From the NCBI GenBank assembly GCA_027704905.1, contig CM051005.1, positions 33,003,873 through 33,067,872 on the forward strand: 64,000 bases of DNA, given 5' to 3'. Position numbers and translations under genes: made by a program. Each line of letters starts with the position of its first letter. Position 1 is the stretch's first letter. This document shows positions 33,461-44,885 of the stretch, piece by piece. The DNA is from Muraenolepis orangiensis. Its lineage: Eukaryota > Chordata > Actinopteri > Gadiformes > Muraenolepididae. The notes beneath the pieces are model-generated. The model did not search any database. It was not told the DNA's origin and saw nothing but the letters and a program-made list of their open reading frames with translations.

Positions 33461-33691
33461 GTGTGTATGAGAGAGAACAGCTGCAACACATCTCCTGCTG
33501 TTTCAGTGAAAAGAGGCATGATGGATCTGGAGCCCTCGTCGGGTCCTTCCGTTCTTGCTGCTTCGCCACCTGGTAACAGTTGTGTGTGTATGTTTGTGTG
33601 TCAACGTTTTTGACCTATGATGATCTAAGATCTACTAAGAATGGCTAGCAATTATATTGTTGACCATTGTATTTGATTAGTTATTTGATTA

Positions 33692-34014
33692 GTAGGTGCA
33701 GTCCTGTCACAGGAGTGGCCGGAGGGGGAAAACGTTGTGGCCTATTTCAGCAAAGCACTGAGCAAAGCTCAAAGGGAGCTGTTGTTGGCTGTAGTCTTTG
33801 CCATCCGACACTTTAAATATTACCTGTGTGGCCGCCCCTTCCCCGTACGCACTGATCATGCCTCCCTACAGTGGCTGGTGACATTCAAGGAGCCAGAGGG
33901 GCAGTTGGCTCGTTGGTTGGAGGAGTTGCAGTGCTACGAGTTCACTGTCACCCACCGTGCAGGAGAACCGCATGGAAACGCAGACGCACTCTATCACTCG
34001 CACTCACTCTAATC
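33692..34014 (+). pseudogene. Gypsy RNase H fragment, unit 1
   Basis: An open 91-codon stretch after a short frame reading VLSQEWPEGENV. It contains VAYFSKALSKAQRELLLAV, FAIRHFKYYLCGRPFPVRTD and FTVTHRAGEPHGNADALYH, the RNase H end of a Ty3/Gypsy pol. It is from a different family than the Gypsy at 40210. About 20 bases (the RRYCVTR region) are deleted relative to unit 2. No LTRs are seen. Confidence 0.75.
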
Positions 34015-34278
34015 TCTCATTTATAACATCTGGGACGAAAATGTGGAAAACAATTAGTAATGGACCAACAGTATATATAGTTACAAATAAGTAAACACAT
34101 GTATAAAATATGTAAACGGAAGTAAATCAAATATATGTCTAAATGGAATATTTATTGTATTCACAATTTCATAATGCTTCATTTCAATTCGGGGGCCAAT
34201 GGAAAATCTCGCCTAGGGCTCCAACATTACCAGGGCCGGCTCTGGTAATGTTGGAGGTCTCAGGCATGAGAAACACAC

Positions 34279-34321
34279 ATAATAATAATAACAATAATAA
34301 TAATAATAATAATAATAATAC
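34279..34321. repeat. TAA microsatellite
   Basis: About 13 units of taa/ata. It is absent in unit 2, where the flanking sequence joins directly (50983). Confidence 0.9.
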
Positions 34322-34969
34322 ACATGGAGGTTGTTTGGTGAACATGAACCCATGGCTGCAGTAAGAGTGTTTAAAAGGCCTTGTTTTCCTGTTAATGACA
34401 GTCACATACATCTCATTATGTGTATTGGGGACTGGAACCCTTAAGGATCCCCTTTTGTTGTACACAACATGGATGTAATACAAATAAATATAACTTTAAT
34501 TGATATAGCGCCTTTCAAGCGCCTTTTACAGATACAAATAAATAAAGTGAATAAACAATAAATACATATGTAGAGAAAACCAAGTAAACGGAGTAGTCAA
34601 AGTGTATATACCTTCTGGTGCTTTAGGGACAGACCTATGGTTAAAGGGAGGGACACCAGGTCTTGGATGTGGTTCTGATTATACACATTCTGTTACACAA
34701 GGACACGTATGCTACATGGTGCACAACAACCTATACTCAATGTGTATAGCACAGCCAGACTATTTAAACCCTTTGACACAAACCTAGTCTTTCACAATGA
34801 GAACGTAATATGACCTTACTTTTCCGTTGTATGATGGGAATACCCAGCTGTGTAATTCTTTCCTAGTGGAGTTTATTCCATTATGGACAGTCCAGGACTT
34901 CAACACAAGGCACTCCAGATAATTTGTCTCCCTCTAGTGGACATCTAGAACACTATCTGAGAACAATAC
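34322..34969. other. SAA upstream flank, no gene recognised
   Basis: Shared almost base for base with 50984-51624. It includes a short repeat-like piece ttgatatagcgcctttcaag (34499-34540), of a type seen at the 3' ends of fish retroposons. Confidence 0.5.
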
Positions 34970-35013
34970 TACCGTTTTCACACTGCACACTGCATTAGTG
35001 CATTATAAATATA

Positions 35014-35050
<37 letters not shown>

Positions 35051-35197
35051 TAGTGCACATCGAATAAACTTATGTTCACACTCTCGCACTCGATACCAGG
35101 TTTTCGTTCACACACACGATAGAGAAGCGAATGCGCATTAAATTAGGAGAGTGGTCAATTTTGTGTGAAGTGAAAGTAATGCACATTAAAGATTCTG

Positions 35198-35268
<71 letters not shown>

Positions 35269-35470
35269 GAGGCGAAACCTGTAGTCGTTTTATTGCTTTG
35301 CTTCCGAACGAGTTACTTCGGGATCTAAACTCCCTCCCCAAGGTGGATTAGTTAATGCACACTAGTTGGGTAGCGAATGCGCATTACGTGCCAGTGTGAA
35401 AGCAAAAGCGAAACAAAATTAGTTTTGCAGCGCCGCGAATACCGTATTTAAGCCCAGTGTGAAAACGGTA
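34970..35470. mobile_element. MITE upstream of the intact SAA gene
   Basis: Perfect 16-bp inverted ends TACCGTTTTCACACTG (34970-34985) and CAGTGTGAAAACGGTA (35455-35470). If TA is the target duplication, it suggests a Tc1/mariner-type MITE. Inside are a TTA repeat (35013-35048), a CA repeat (35198-35266) and repeated gaatgcgcatta motifs. It ends about 300 bp before the SAA TATA box. The unit-2 copy (51625-51889) is shortened. Confidence 0.75.
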
Positions 35471-35734
35471 TACAAAGGTTTGCTTCAGACAACATCAATA
35501 ACACAATAACACAACATTAAAAATACTAAAATAACAGGAACATTTGGTCTGCTCCTTTTATCAACCAGGGCAAGGTTAGTAGGCTAAACTAGTTAAGGTA
35601 GGCCTTTTATCCGTGCCCTGGTACGTGAAGGTTGCAGAATTATAGCTGTAGGCAAGAGTGTGTCATGTCGAAGACTTTCACTTTCATTCACTTGTGAAAG
35701 CGGGTCAACTGGATTTCCTTAATGTCAAAACCCT

Positions 35735-35773
35735 GGAAACCCCCATCCCACCCCTTTTCCAACAATATATAAG
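35735..35773 (+). promoter_or_regulatory. SAA promoter: kappaB-like site and TATA box
   Basis: 35735-35744 reads GGAAACCCCC, whose reverse complement fits the NF-kappaB consensus GGGRNWYYCC. It lies about 20 bp before a TATATAAG box (35766-35773), which sits 60-90 bp before the end of untranslated exon 1 (GT donor at 35857). NF-kappaB control is known for SAA genes elsewhere; here it is inferred. Confidence 0.6.
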
Positions 35774-36031
35774 AAAACCCAGGTAGCAAAACCCAGAGTA
35801 GCACACACATACAGACCTAACAACACACTACACACTCGATACTCATTACTCAAGCTGTAAGTATGGGGATTATTTCAACATCATCAAACAATAAGGTGTA
35901 CCGTTAGTATTACAGCAAATGTAATGTGTTTGATTTCCTAGGGATTTGCTCCGTTTAAAGGGCGTAATGCAGCTAATTGGTTGACGTGAGTTAACTGTTT
36001 CGTTTTTTCTCCTTTCTAGACATCTGCAGCC

Positions 36032-36995
36032 ATGAAGTTGATCCTAGCAGGACTTTTCATTCTGGCCGTGGGAACCCACGCCCAGTGGTACCACTTCCCG
36101 AGAGAGGCTGTTCAAGGTGACACTTGTTCAGGAATTATAATATGGAATCATTTATTAAATACATTTTGCACTTACTTTGGTTGATTATGTTAATATGAAC
36201 CATTGATGTCAATACAATGACGATTAACCCAAATGAATGATTGCATGTAGCTGAACATGCCACTGTGTTCCACCTGAGCAGGAGCTCGAGACATGGCGCG
36301 TGCCTACAGTGACATGAGGGAAGCCAACTGGAAGAACTCAGACAAATACTTTCATGCCAGGGGAAACTACGATGCTGCCCAGAGAGGACCAGGGGGCCGA
36401 TGGATAGCTGAGGTCATCAGGTAAACTCTCTTCAACTCTACCTGACATTTAGAAATATGGATTCATGTCAAATGATATTCAAATGAAAGGCGTTCATAAC
36501 AAAACTGCTGTTGTCTATAACTGCTATGATGTGAGAGGGCATTGTTTGTTCTTTAAACATTGTATTTGCACAAACATTTATATGAAAAAGGCCTTTTTAC
36601 ATGTTGTGGTGTTCCTGGTGATCGAGTCAATGTTATTTGTATCGCCCCTTAATCAGAGTTACAGTCTCAAGGGCCACGTGTTTATGACAACACCCCCAAA
36701 CCCCATGTACAAGGAAACCAAAGAAAGAAAGAAATAGTCTAATGAGAATATCATTTGCGTGCGTGTGTGTGTGTGGTGCTGGGGTATCCTTCAGGTGGGA
36801 ACCACAGCGGCACACTGGGACGGTGTGCTTTGAATATGTGCGTCGTTGTTTTCTAGTGATGCCAGAGAGAACGTTCAGGGAAACAGTGGACGGGGACATC
36901 TGGACTCAGCTGCTGACCAGGAGGCCAACCACTGGGGACAAAAAGGAGGAGATCCCAACGTCTACAGACCCAGGGGGTTGCCTAACAGATACTGA
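36032..36995 (+). CDS. saa: Serum amyloid A, intact (120 aa, three coding exons)
   Basis: An untranslated first exon ends at 35856. Coding exons are 36020-36116 (ATG at 36032), 36282-36420 and 36857-36995, with AG/GT borders and matching phases. The protein has a signal peptide (MKLILAGLFILAVGTHA), then QWYHFPREAVQGARDMARAY, the SAA signature ARGNYDAAQRGPGGRW and ends RPRGLPNRY. SAA is a secreted acute-phase protein that binds lipid and associates with lipoproteins. Length matches the family (about 120-125 with signal). Some C-terminal positions are unusual (HWGQKGGDPN where RWGRSGKDPN is typical). It belongs to a tandem set with a pseudogene (52439) and two exon-4 relics (41850 and 58450). 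Confidence 0.93.
36610..36735. repeat. Short retroposon-like segment in SAA intron 3
   Basis: Matches 53048-53160 in the pseudogene. It contains atgttatttgtatcgcccct and cacaaagc-like spacing, as in fish retroposon tails. Class uncertain. Confidence 0.35.
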
Positions 36996-37262
36996 AGATG
37001 AAACCGTCTACCCAAGAAGATGCATGTTTTTATAGATAAAGAATGTAGAACGTAGCTGTTTGAGATTCATACTTTTCATCCTTTGCTTGCCTGTGGAAAA
37101 CAAAGAAATTTGACCTGTTCATTCTAAGAGCAATTCTTAAATAACCTCTGCTTTTTATATACCTTGTTAGCTATTATGTCCTCACTGTGTTAAGCACAGC
37201 CAGACGATTTACATCTACAAGCAGGACCTTACTCTTCTACACGACATGTGTTTGTTTTGCGG

Positions 37263-37268
37263 ATTAAA
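37263..37268 (+). terminator. Likely SAA polyadenylation signal
   Basis: ATTAAA about 270 bp after the SAA stop codon. The same sequence is conserved after the pseudogene (near 53691). Confidence 0.5.
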
Positions 37269-37753
37269 TATAGGTTAATATGGCATCTTTGTGTTTAACG
37301 TTTCTGTGTATTGTCCACTATGTTGTCACTGGCCAATGTTCCACATGAATGCAAATAGGCCTCATGTTTATCACCACCTAGTGGAATACAAAACATATAT
37401 CGTTTTAATTTAGTTGCGGTCAAAATGAACATTAAAATCAAATGACCATCGACATTAATATTTGGTGCACAAATTAATCATTTAATCTTGTCGCCTTGCT
37501 CTGATGCTATATAGTAAATAAGAAAATAGAATAGGATCTGTAAAATGGGTTTGCAGCCATATTGATTAACATACCAACACAAACACATAATTCATCCCCC
37601 CAACTGAACAAAAAATAGGGCAATCGATTTTTTTTAATTTGATTTGTGACTGTGATCCTTGTTCAACTGGTAAACACACACCTGAGTTGAATCGTCCTTG
37701 GTCTGCCATCTTGTCTGATAAGATAGATTTGCCTGATATCAGATACATACGTA

Positions 37754-39208
37754 CCGTATTGACCCGAATATAAGACGGGTTTTTTTTCCTAGAAAAAAAT
37801 TGGAAAAAGAGGGGTCGTCTTATAATCGGGGTTTAGACTTTTCGATGTACCGTAATTGCACATGTAATTGCGCAACAACAGATCGCGCCGAGCAACGAGT
37901 GTTCCCACCGCGCGACACTTAAAGTAACTCAAAGTCTTAAAGTAACAGTACATAAAAACAGTTACCTGGAGAGATAGAAATGGAGAGACACAGCGACCAA
38001 CTTGAAAAAAGTGGCTCAAAAGTAGGGCAAGTTAATAAACAGAAGAGACGAAGTTACGATGCCAATTTTAAGATAATGGTGATAAACGAAGCAGAGACAT
38101 CAAACACCTGTCATTGCGACGCAGGACAAGCCCAGCGCCTGCGCTCAGACTTCAGAGAGAAGCTACTGTCTTATCAGCGATATGTGATCAAGTTAAGGAA
38201 GAAGCACTCATACCCCCTTGATCAGATGGGCAATGCTGATCAAACGCCTGTGTATTTTGACATGCCAACATCTGTCACTGTGCATAAGAAAGGCGACAAA
38301 TCAGTGATCTACTGATCTACTGGAAACGAGAAGAGCCGAGTAACTGTCATGTTAACGCGCCTCGCAGATGGGACAAAACTTCCCCCGTACGTGGGGGATT
38401 ATCGTAGGTGCCCAGGCAAAGGGCTGGATGGAGACGGAGCTTGTGGTGGACTGGCTCAAGGTGGTGTGGGGCAGACGGCGTGGGGGACTCAGAAAGAAGA
38501 GGAACATGTTGATTCTGGATGCTTTCCGTGGACACTTGACTGAGCCAGTCAAAACCTAGTCACCTAGTGATCATACCGGGCGGAATGACAAGCCAGCTGC
38601 AGGTGTTGGATGTGGTCGTTAACAAACCATTCAAGGTTAATCTGCGCAAGAGATCCACAGAGTGGCTCCTGGCTGCTAATCACGCACTGACACCGTCTGG
38701 AAAAGCCTGCAGTACGTTTGCTCTGTGAATGGATCTTGCAAGCATGGGCTGACGTTTCCCCAGAAAGCATTAATGGGTTTAAGAAATGCTGCGTATGCCA
38801 TGGATGGATGGCGTGATGTGGGAGGAGACGGGGAGCAGACACCGTGAGTGACGATAGCGGGAGTGAGAGGAACAACCAGCGACGTAGAAGACGAGCTGAA
38901 TGAGAAGACTTGATGTGACCAATAGACTGATGTTCTGTTTCATTGCTCTACTGTTTTATTGCACTACCGTTTTATTGCACTACTGTTTCATTGCAATATA
39001 TCTAGCCTGTTTTGTTTTTGTTTGCCAAGTTAGGCAAATTTGAACACAATGTGTGATGTGTGTTATCATTCTTTTAAAAAAAATGATTTTCTTTATAAAA
39101 AAATATTTGGTCTTCAAAAAATAAAAAAAATAGTTTTTTCCAAAAATGAGTCTTGAAAAAGAGGGGTCGTCTTATAATCGGGGTCGTCTTATATTCGGGT
39201 CAATACGG
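37754..39208 (+). mobile_element. pogo/Tigger-type DNA transposon
   Basis: Inverted ends: CCGTATTGACCCGAATATAA at 37754 and the reverse complement at 39208, with TA before the left end and T then Ns after the right. An inner repeat of gaggggtcgtcttataatcg occurs near both ends. The length of 1455 bp is short for an autonomous copy. The transposase inside is broken and internally deleted. Private to unit 1. Confidence 0.85.
37980..38880 (+). pseudogene. pogo/Tigger transposase, broken
   Basis: The first frame (37980-38315) has QKRRSYDANFKIMVINEAE, then jumps over most of the DNA-binding region to LSYQRYVIKLRKKHSYPL and MGNADQTPVYFDMP, the first catalytic D block. Later frames have MLILDAFRGHL (38505 on; second D) and VIIPGGMTSQLQVLDVVVNK. 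A stop and frameshifts separate them. It is a cut-and-paste DDE transposase remnant of the DDE_1 type. Confidence 0.8.
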
Positions 39209-39209
39209 T

Positions 39210-40209
39210 NNNNNNNNNNNNNNNNNNNNNNNNNNNNNNNNNNNNNNNNNNNNNNNNNNNNNNNNNNNNNNNNNNNNNNNNNNNNNNNNNNNNNNNNNNN
39301 NNNNNNNNNNNNNNNNNNNNNNNNNNNNNNNNNNNNNNNNNNNNNNNNNNNNNNNNNNNNNNNNNNNNNNNNNNNNNNNNNNNNNNNNNNNNNNNNNNNN
39401 NNNNNNNNNNNNNNNNNNNNNNNNNNNNNNNNNNNNNNNNNNNNNNNNNNNNNNNNNNNNNNNNNNNNNNNNNNNNNNNNNNNNNNNNNNNNNNNNNNNN
39501 NNNNNNNNNNNNNNNNNNNNNNNNNNNNNNNNNNNNNNNNNNNNNNNNNNNNNNNNNNNNNNNNNNNNNNNNNNNNNNNNNNNNNNNNNNNNNNNNNNNN
39601 NNNNNNNNNNNNNNNNNNNNNNNNNNNNNNNNNNNNNNNNNNNNNNNNNNNNNNNNNNNNNNNNNNNNNNNNNNNNNNNNNNNNNNNNNNNNNNNNNNNN
39701 NNNNNNNNNNNNNNNNNNNNNNNNNNNNNNNNNNNNNNNNNNNNNNNNNNNNNNNNNNNNNNNNNNNNNNNNNNNNNNNNNNNNNNNNNNNNNNNNNNNN
39801 NNNNNNNNNNNNNNNNNNNNNNNNNNNNNNNNNNNNNNNNNNNNNNNNNNNNNNNNNNNNNNNNNNNNNNNNNNNNNNNNNNNNNNNNNNNNNNNNNNNN
39901 NNNNNNNNNNNNNNNNNNNNNNNNNNNNNNNNNNNNNNNNNNNNNNNNNNNNNNNNNNNNNNNNNNNNNNNNNNNNNNNNNNNNNNNNNNNNNNNNNNNN
40001 NNNNNNNNNNNNNNNNNNNNNNNNNNNNNNNNNNNNNNNNNNNNNNNNNNNNNNNNNNNNNNNNNNNNNNNNNNNNNNNNNNNNNNNNNNNNNNNNNNNN
40101 NNNNNNNNNNNNNNNNNNNNNNNNNNNNNNNNNNNNNNNNNNNNNNNNNNNNNNNNNNNNNNNNNNNNNNNNNNNNNNNNNNNNNNNNNNNNNNNNNNNN
40201 NNNNNNNNN
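39210..40209. other. Assembly gap (1000 N)
   Basis: Exactly 1000 N. The sequence resumes inside the RT of a Gypsy element whose unit-2 copy is complete at 54290-58422, so about 2.5 kb of Gypsy is probably missing here. Confidence 0.99.
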
Positions 40210-41823
40210 TCCCTGTAGCAACTCAAAGGCGGATGATATCAGTGGGAGCGGGTTACGGTTCTTAATTGTGATGTCATTAAGGCCCCTGTAGTCTATGCAG
40301 GGCCTTATTGACTTGTCCTTCTTCTCCACAAAGAAGAACCCCGCTCCAGCCGGTGAAGACGAGGGACGGATAATTCCGGCCGCCAGAGAGTCGCTGATGT
40401 AGGCCTCCATGGCCTCTCTCTCAGGTGCGGACAGGGAATACAGGCGGCCCTTCGGGGGCGACGTACGACGTGGCGACGTGGAGGTCAATGGCAGAATCGT
40501 ACGGGCGGTAAGGGGATAACAACGTTGCTTTGGCCTTGCTGAACACCTCCCGAAAATCGTGGTACTCCACCGGTACCCGGTCCAGCGCAGGGGAGGAACA
40601 AACAGAGCGCAGGGGCGCGGTGGCCTGCTTAAGGCAGACCTGATGGCAGGAGGGACTCCACCCCACAATGGCTCCCGTGGCCCAGTCGATGTGAGGGTTA
40701 TGGCGGCGGAGCCAGGGGTAGCCCAGGATCAGGGGGAGCTGAGGGGACCGCAAGATGTAGAATTGGATGGTTTCATGGTGGTTACCAGATAAAAGCATGC
40801 AGCGTGGTCTGATGGACCACGGTCCATCTGGAGACGGTCCCCGGGGGATGGCCATCCAGGGCATTTGCTGGAACGGGACAGGGTAGGGGAACGTGACCGA
40901 TGCCCAACTGCAGCGAGAGGTTCTCATCGATGATGTTGACATCGGCACCCGAGTCAATGAATGTCGTGATGGTGTGGGAACCATCAGCTAACAGCACAAG
41001 GGTCTCTGGTTGGGGAACAGTAAATTCCCCATTACTGGTGAGCTGTGCCCCTTTAATGGGCATCGAGCAACGAAATGACCTGACCCCCCACAGTACATAC
41101 ATCAATTACAGCGGCGGCGGTGCTCCCGCTCCTCCGAGGTGAGGCTGGTGCGGCCCACCTGCATGGGCTCCGGCTCCTCCCGGTGTGGTCCCGCAGGTGT
41201 CCTGGACATCTCGGATGACACTCTCTAATGCGTCGCTGGGCGGTGACTGGCCCCCGACTGTCGTCGCTCCTGTCTCCGCACCAGCACGCGTTGATCCACC
41301 CGTGACGCTAACTCAATGAGTCCGTCGAGCGACGCAGGTAGATCAAACGGAACCAACACGTCCTTGACGTAGTCGATTTATTCTATTTATTGCGATAAAT
41401 ATCACACATAGACAGGGACAGGCAGAGACGTAGTCGGGGACAGGCAGGTGATCAGAACCGGGGCAGGGTAAACGAACCAGGCAGGGGCAGGCAGAGGCGT
41501 AGTCAGAGACAGGTGGTAGATCGAGAACCAGGCAGAGCAGACGAACCAGGCAGGGACCGGCGGAGGCGTAGTCAAGAATGGCGGTAGATCGGGAACCAGA
41601 CAGGGCGGGCAGGTCCAGGGCAGGCAGGGTCGGCAACGGGAAATCGGTCCGGAGGTAAACACTGGAGAGTCTTGCATTAGTCAAGGAACAATCTGGCAAA
41701 GTATGAGTGTGCGGGTAGACTTAAATAGGCCGGCTGATTATCATGCGCTGCAGGTGTGGGGAAATTGTAAATGCGGGTTGACACTGCCCCATAGTGGAGG
41801 CACGGTAAATAGCCATTGTGACA
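40210..41823 (-). mobile_element. Gypsy element, unit 1 (RT start, protease, gag end, 5' LTR)
   Basis: Nearly identical to 56810-58422. It contains RT start (DYRGLNDITIKNRNPLPLI), the protease with TFIDSGADVNIIDENLSLQL (40782-41105), a gag end with a TTEEREHRRR-like region lacking a full zinc knuckle, and an LTR ending ccattgtgaca at 41823. A deletion joins gag to the LTR interior near 41373, removing the N-terminal half of gag. The rest lies in the gap. Confidence 0.85.
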
Positions 41824-42189
41824 TAAGTTTAGATTTGAATATTTCAGCAGAGTCTCAGCTGCTGACCAGAGGAAGCTAACTGATGGAGGAGATCCCAGTC
41901 GCTATACAGACCCCTGGACGAGTGCTGAAGAGGAAACCATCTACCTGAGGATACAATGTCAATCATGTCTGCAGTCATGACAAATAACCAAATTAAACAA
42001 ATAATGGTTCATCATTGACATGGCTGTTTCAATACATTTAAATTGTATTTTCTACTACATATTTTGATAATAATACTAATGATATATATATTTACTGTTT
42101 ACATATAAATAATGTCTAAAGCTATTGAATGACCATTGTGTTCACACAACTCACTTTGTGTAAACAAATAAGAAAATAGAATAGGATCT
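41824..42189 (+). pseudogene. SAA exon-4 relic and 3' flank, unit 1
   Basis: 41848-41950 aligns with SAA exon 4 (ctcagctgctgaccag, gaggagatccca, tacagacc) but has deletions and no open frame. The following flank to aggatct (42189) matches the 3' flank of the intact gene at 37500-37539. Upstream exons were lost where the Gypsy element now lies. The identical relic at 58450 shows it predates the unit duplication. Confidence 0.75.
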
Positions 42190-44120
42190 ATTCTACCTCA
42201 CCCCTCCCCCATCAACACAACAGTGACTCTTCCTGCCCCCACACACGGCACACATACCTTCACAGCTGAGCAGGTGAGGAAAGTGCTGTGCAGGCTCCAT
42301 CCAGGCAAGGCTGCTGGTCCTGACGGCGTCAGCCCGAGGGTCCTCAGAACATGTGCTGCCCAGCTGAGTGGAGTCCTGCAGTACATCTTCAACCTGAGCA
42401 TGAGACTGGAGAGGGTCCCTGTGCTGTGGAAGACATCCTGCCTGGTGCCGGTTCCGAAGAAGGCACGTCCCAGCACCTCAAACGACTACAGACCGGTGGC
42501 GCTGACGTCCCACGTGGCAAAATCCTTTGAGAGGCTGGTCCTGTCGCTTCTTCGGCCCCTGGTCAGATCATCGCTGGACCCTCTTCAGTTTGCCTACCAG
42601 CCGAAACTGGGAGTGGAGGACCCATCATCTTCCTGCTTCATCGTGCCTACGCCCACTTGGACAGACCCGGGAGCACTGTGAGAATCATGTTTTTCGACTT
42701 CTCCAGTGCGTTCAACACCATCCGGCCTGCCCTGCTGGGGAGTAAGCTGACGGCGATGAAGGTGGACTCTTCCCTGGTGTCCTGGATTACTGACTATTTG
42801 ACTGGTCGTCCACAGTTTGTCAGACTGCAGAACTGTGTGTCTGACACTGTGGTCAGCAGCACTGGTGCTCCACAGGGAACTGTTCTTTCCCCATTCCTGT
42901 TCACCCTTTACACCTCAGACTTCCAGTACAACTCTGTGTCCTGCCATCTGCAGAAGTTCTCGGACGACTCTGCAGTTGTTGGTTGTGTCAGCGAGGGAAA
43001 CGATGAGGAGTACAGGGGTGTCGTGGACTCCTTCGTTGAGTGGTGTGAGCTGAACCACATGCAGCTCAACACTGACAAGACGAAGGAGATGGTGGTGGAC
43101 TTCCGCAGGAGGAAATCCACACCCACACCCATTTCCATCAAGGGTGTGTCCGCTGAAGTTGTTCAGGAATATAAATACCTGGGAGTTCTTCTGGACAACA
43201 AACTGGTCTGGGCCAAGAACTCTGAGGCTGTTTACAAGAAGGGCCAGAGCCGTCTCTACTTCCAGCGGAGGCTCCGGTCCTTCAACGTTTGCAACAAGAT
43301 GCTGAATGTGTTCTACCAGTCGGTGGTAGCCAGTGCCATCTTCTCCGGTGTCGTGTGCTGGGGAAGCAGGTTGAGATCAGCAGACGCCAACAAGATCAGC
43401 AGGATTGTCAGGAAGGCTGGCGCTGTCCTGGGGGTCCAGCTGGACTCCTTGTTGGTGGTGTCTGAGAGAAGGATGCTGCGCAAGCTGCATAGTATCCTTG
43501 ACAACAACTCTCACCCTCTCCATCAGGTGCTGACCTCATATAGAAGCACCTTTAGCAACAGACTCATTCCACCCAGGTGCACCACAGAACGCCATAGGAA
43601 GTCCTTTCTTCCTGTGGCCATCAGACTCTTTAATTCATCTACCTCGGGTCGTGAGACGGACAGTGAGACTCAGTGACCTGAGGCCAACGTACTTTATTAT
43701 TATTATTTTTTTGGTCAACGCACTGTAAATCATCTCACTGTGACTTTGCACTGTAAATTCTATTTCAAATTCTAATTCACTTTTCACTTTTCACATGTCA
43801 CTTTTTCAGTTATTTATTAATATATTATTACTGCCAATTTGCACTATACGTATTGTTGTGTATTGTATATACCTACGTATTACTGTAATAATACTGTAAA
43901 TTGTGTTCATCTTCATCGATCAATACATTTAGATTTCATTTAGAGTTATTTTAATTATATTTTTGTTTATACTAGTTTTATTTATTTAGTTAGTTGTTTT
44001 TAGTTTTTTAGCTTAGGTATTAGTATTTTTGTGTGTGCATTTATTCCCCCTGTGTCAACTGTTGCACCTTAATTTCCCTCGGGATTAATAAAGTAATCTG
44101 AATCTGAATCTGAATCTGAA
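42190..44120 (+). mobile_element. L2-type LINE, 5'-truncated, unit 1
   Basis: Splits the SAA 3' flank exactly: aggatct (42189) and taaaatg (44121) are adjacent at 37539-37540 in the uninterrupted flank. The frame runs from 42223 to 43676 with one 1-bp deletion near 42621 relative to unit 2. The 3' end reads gggattaataaagtaatctg followed by four TCTGAA units, the tail style of L2/Rex1 LINEs. Confidence 0.85.
42223..43676 (+). pseudogene. L2-type LINE reverse transcriptase, one frameshift
   Basis: Frame 42223-42681, then 42657-43676. Same protein as at 58822-60276, but gaggacgccatc there reads gaggacccatc here, a loss of one base. RT motifs FFDFSSAFNTI, TGAPQGTVLSP and KFSDDSAVVG are present. 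Confidence 0.85.
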
Positions 44121-44847
44121 TAAAATGTGTTTGCAGCCATATTGATTAACATACCAACACAAACACATAATTCATCTGAACAAAAAATAGGTCAATCGAT
44201 TGTTTCAATTTGATTTGTGACTGTGATCCTTGTTCAACTGGTAAACACACACCTGATTTGAATCGTCCTTGGTCTGCCATCTTGTCTGATAGATAGATTA
44301 GCCTGATATCAGATACATATATGTGTATTTTCGCGGTACAATTGAAGGGCTTCTTACCTAATGTCCTGAACGCATAAGCAGTACTACATGTACTACCGAT
44401 GGTCTTTTGCAGACATCACCTGCCCAGGAGTGGGTGAGGGATTTGGTACGGCAAAACTCATCCTCTCACTGCCAGGCTGGACAAGTCATGTGGAACCGAC
44501 AGCATGTCATTATGTTGTTGTGTAATGGTCCACTGGAAAGAGAACACTACCAGAAAACATCTGCTAGTTACTTTAATATTCAATAATGTTACCCTCATCA
44601 GTATTGCTAGTAAAATATATATATATATATATATTTAAACACTGTATATATTATTATTATTAGCATAAATGTATTGTCATTGCACAGCACAAGTACAGTA
44701 CAGCGGAAATAATTTAGCATCTAACCAGAGTGCAAATGTTGCAGTAAAGTGCATGGTAATATCATTTACAGTTTAAATTGACAGGTTAAAAAACAGTCGA
44801 CTAGGTATGTGGGATATGTAAGTGGGATACGAGCATAATAATAGGTA
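44121..44847. other. SAA 3' flank, right end of unit 1
   Basis: Continues the flank seen at 37540 and matches 60669-61399. Contains a TA microsatellite (44617-44635). No gene recognised. Confidence 0.6.
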
Positions 44848-44885
44848 TTTTTTTTTAATTTTTTTTTTAGGCCTTTAAATTCCCT

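Noticed and set aside
33089..33569. Repetitive proteins reading VLNSICLPARPGDGP on the minus strand
   Set aside because: Minisatellite read in one frame; also seen at 63278 with different frame continuity.
36465..36737. 90-codon frame in SAA intron 3 with a hydrophobic start
   Set aside because: Lies wholly in the intron, shared with the pseudogene as intron sequence and containing a retroposon-like piece.
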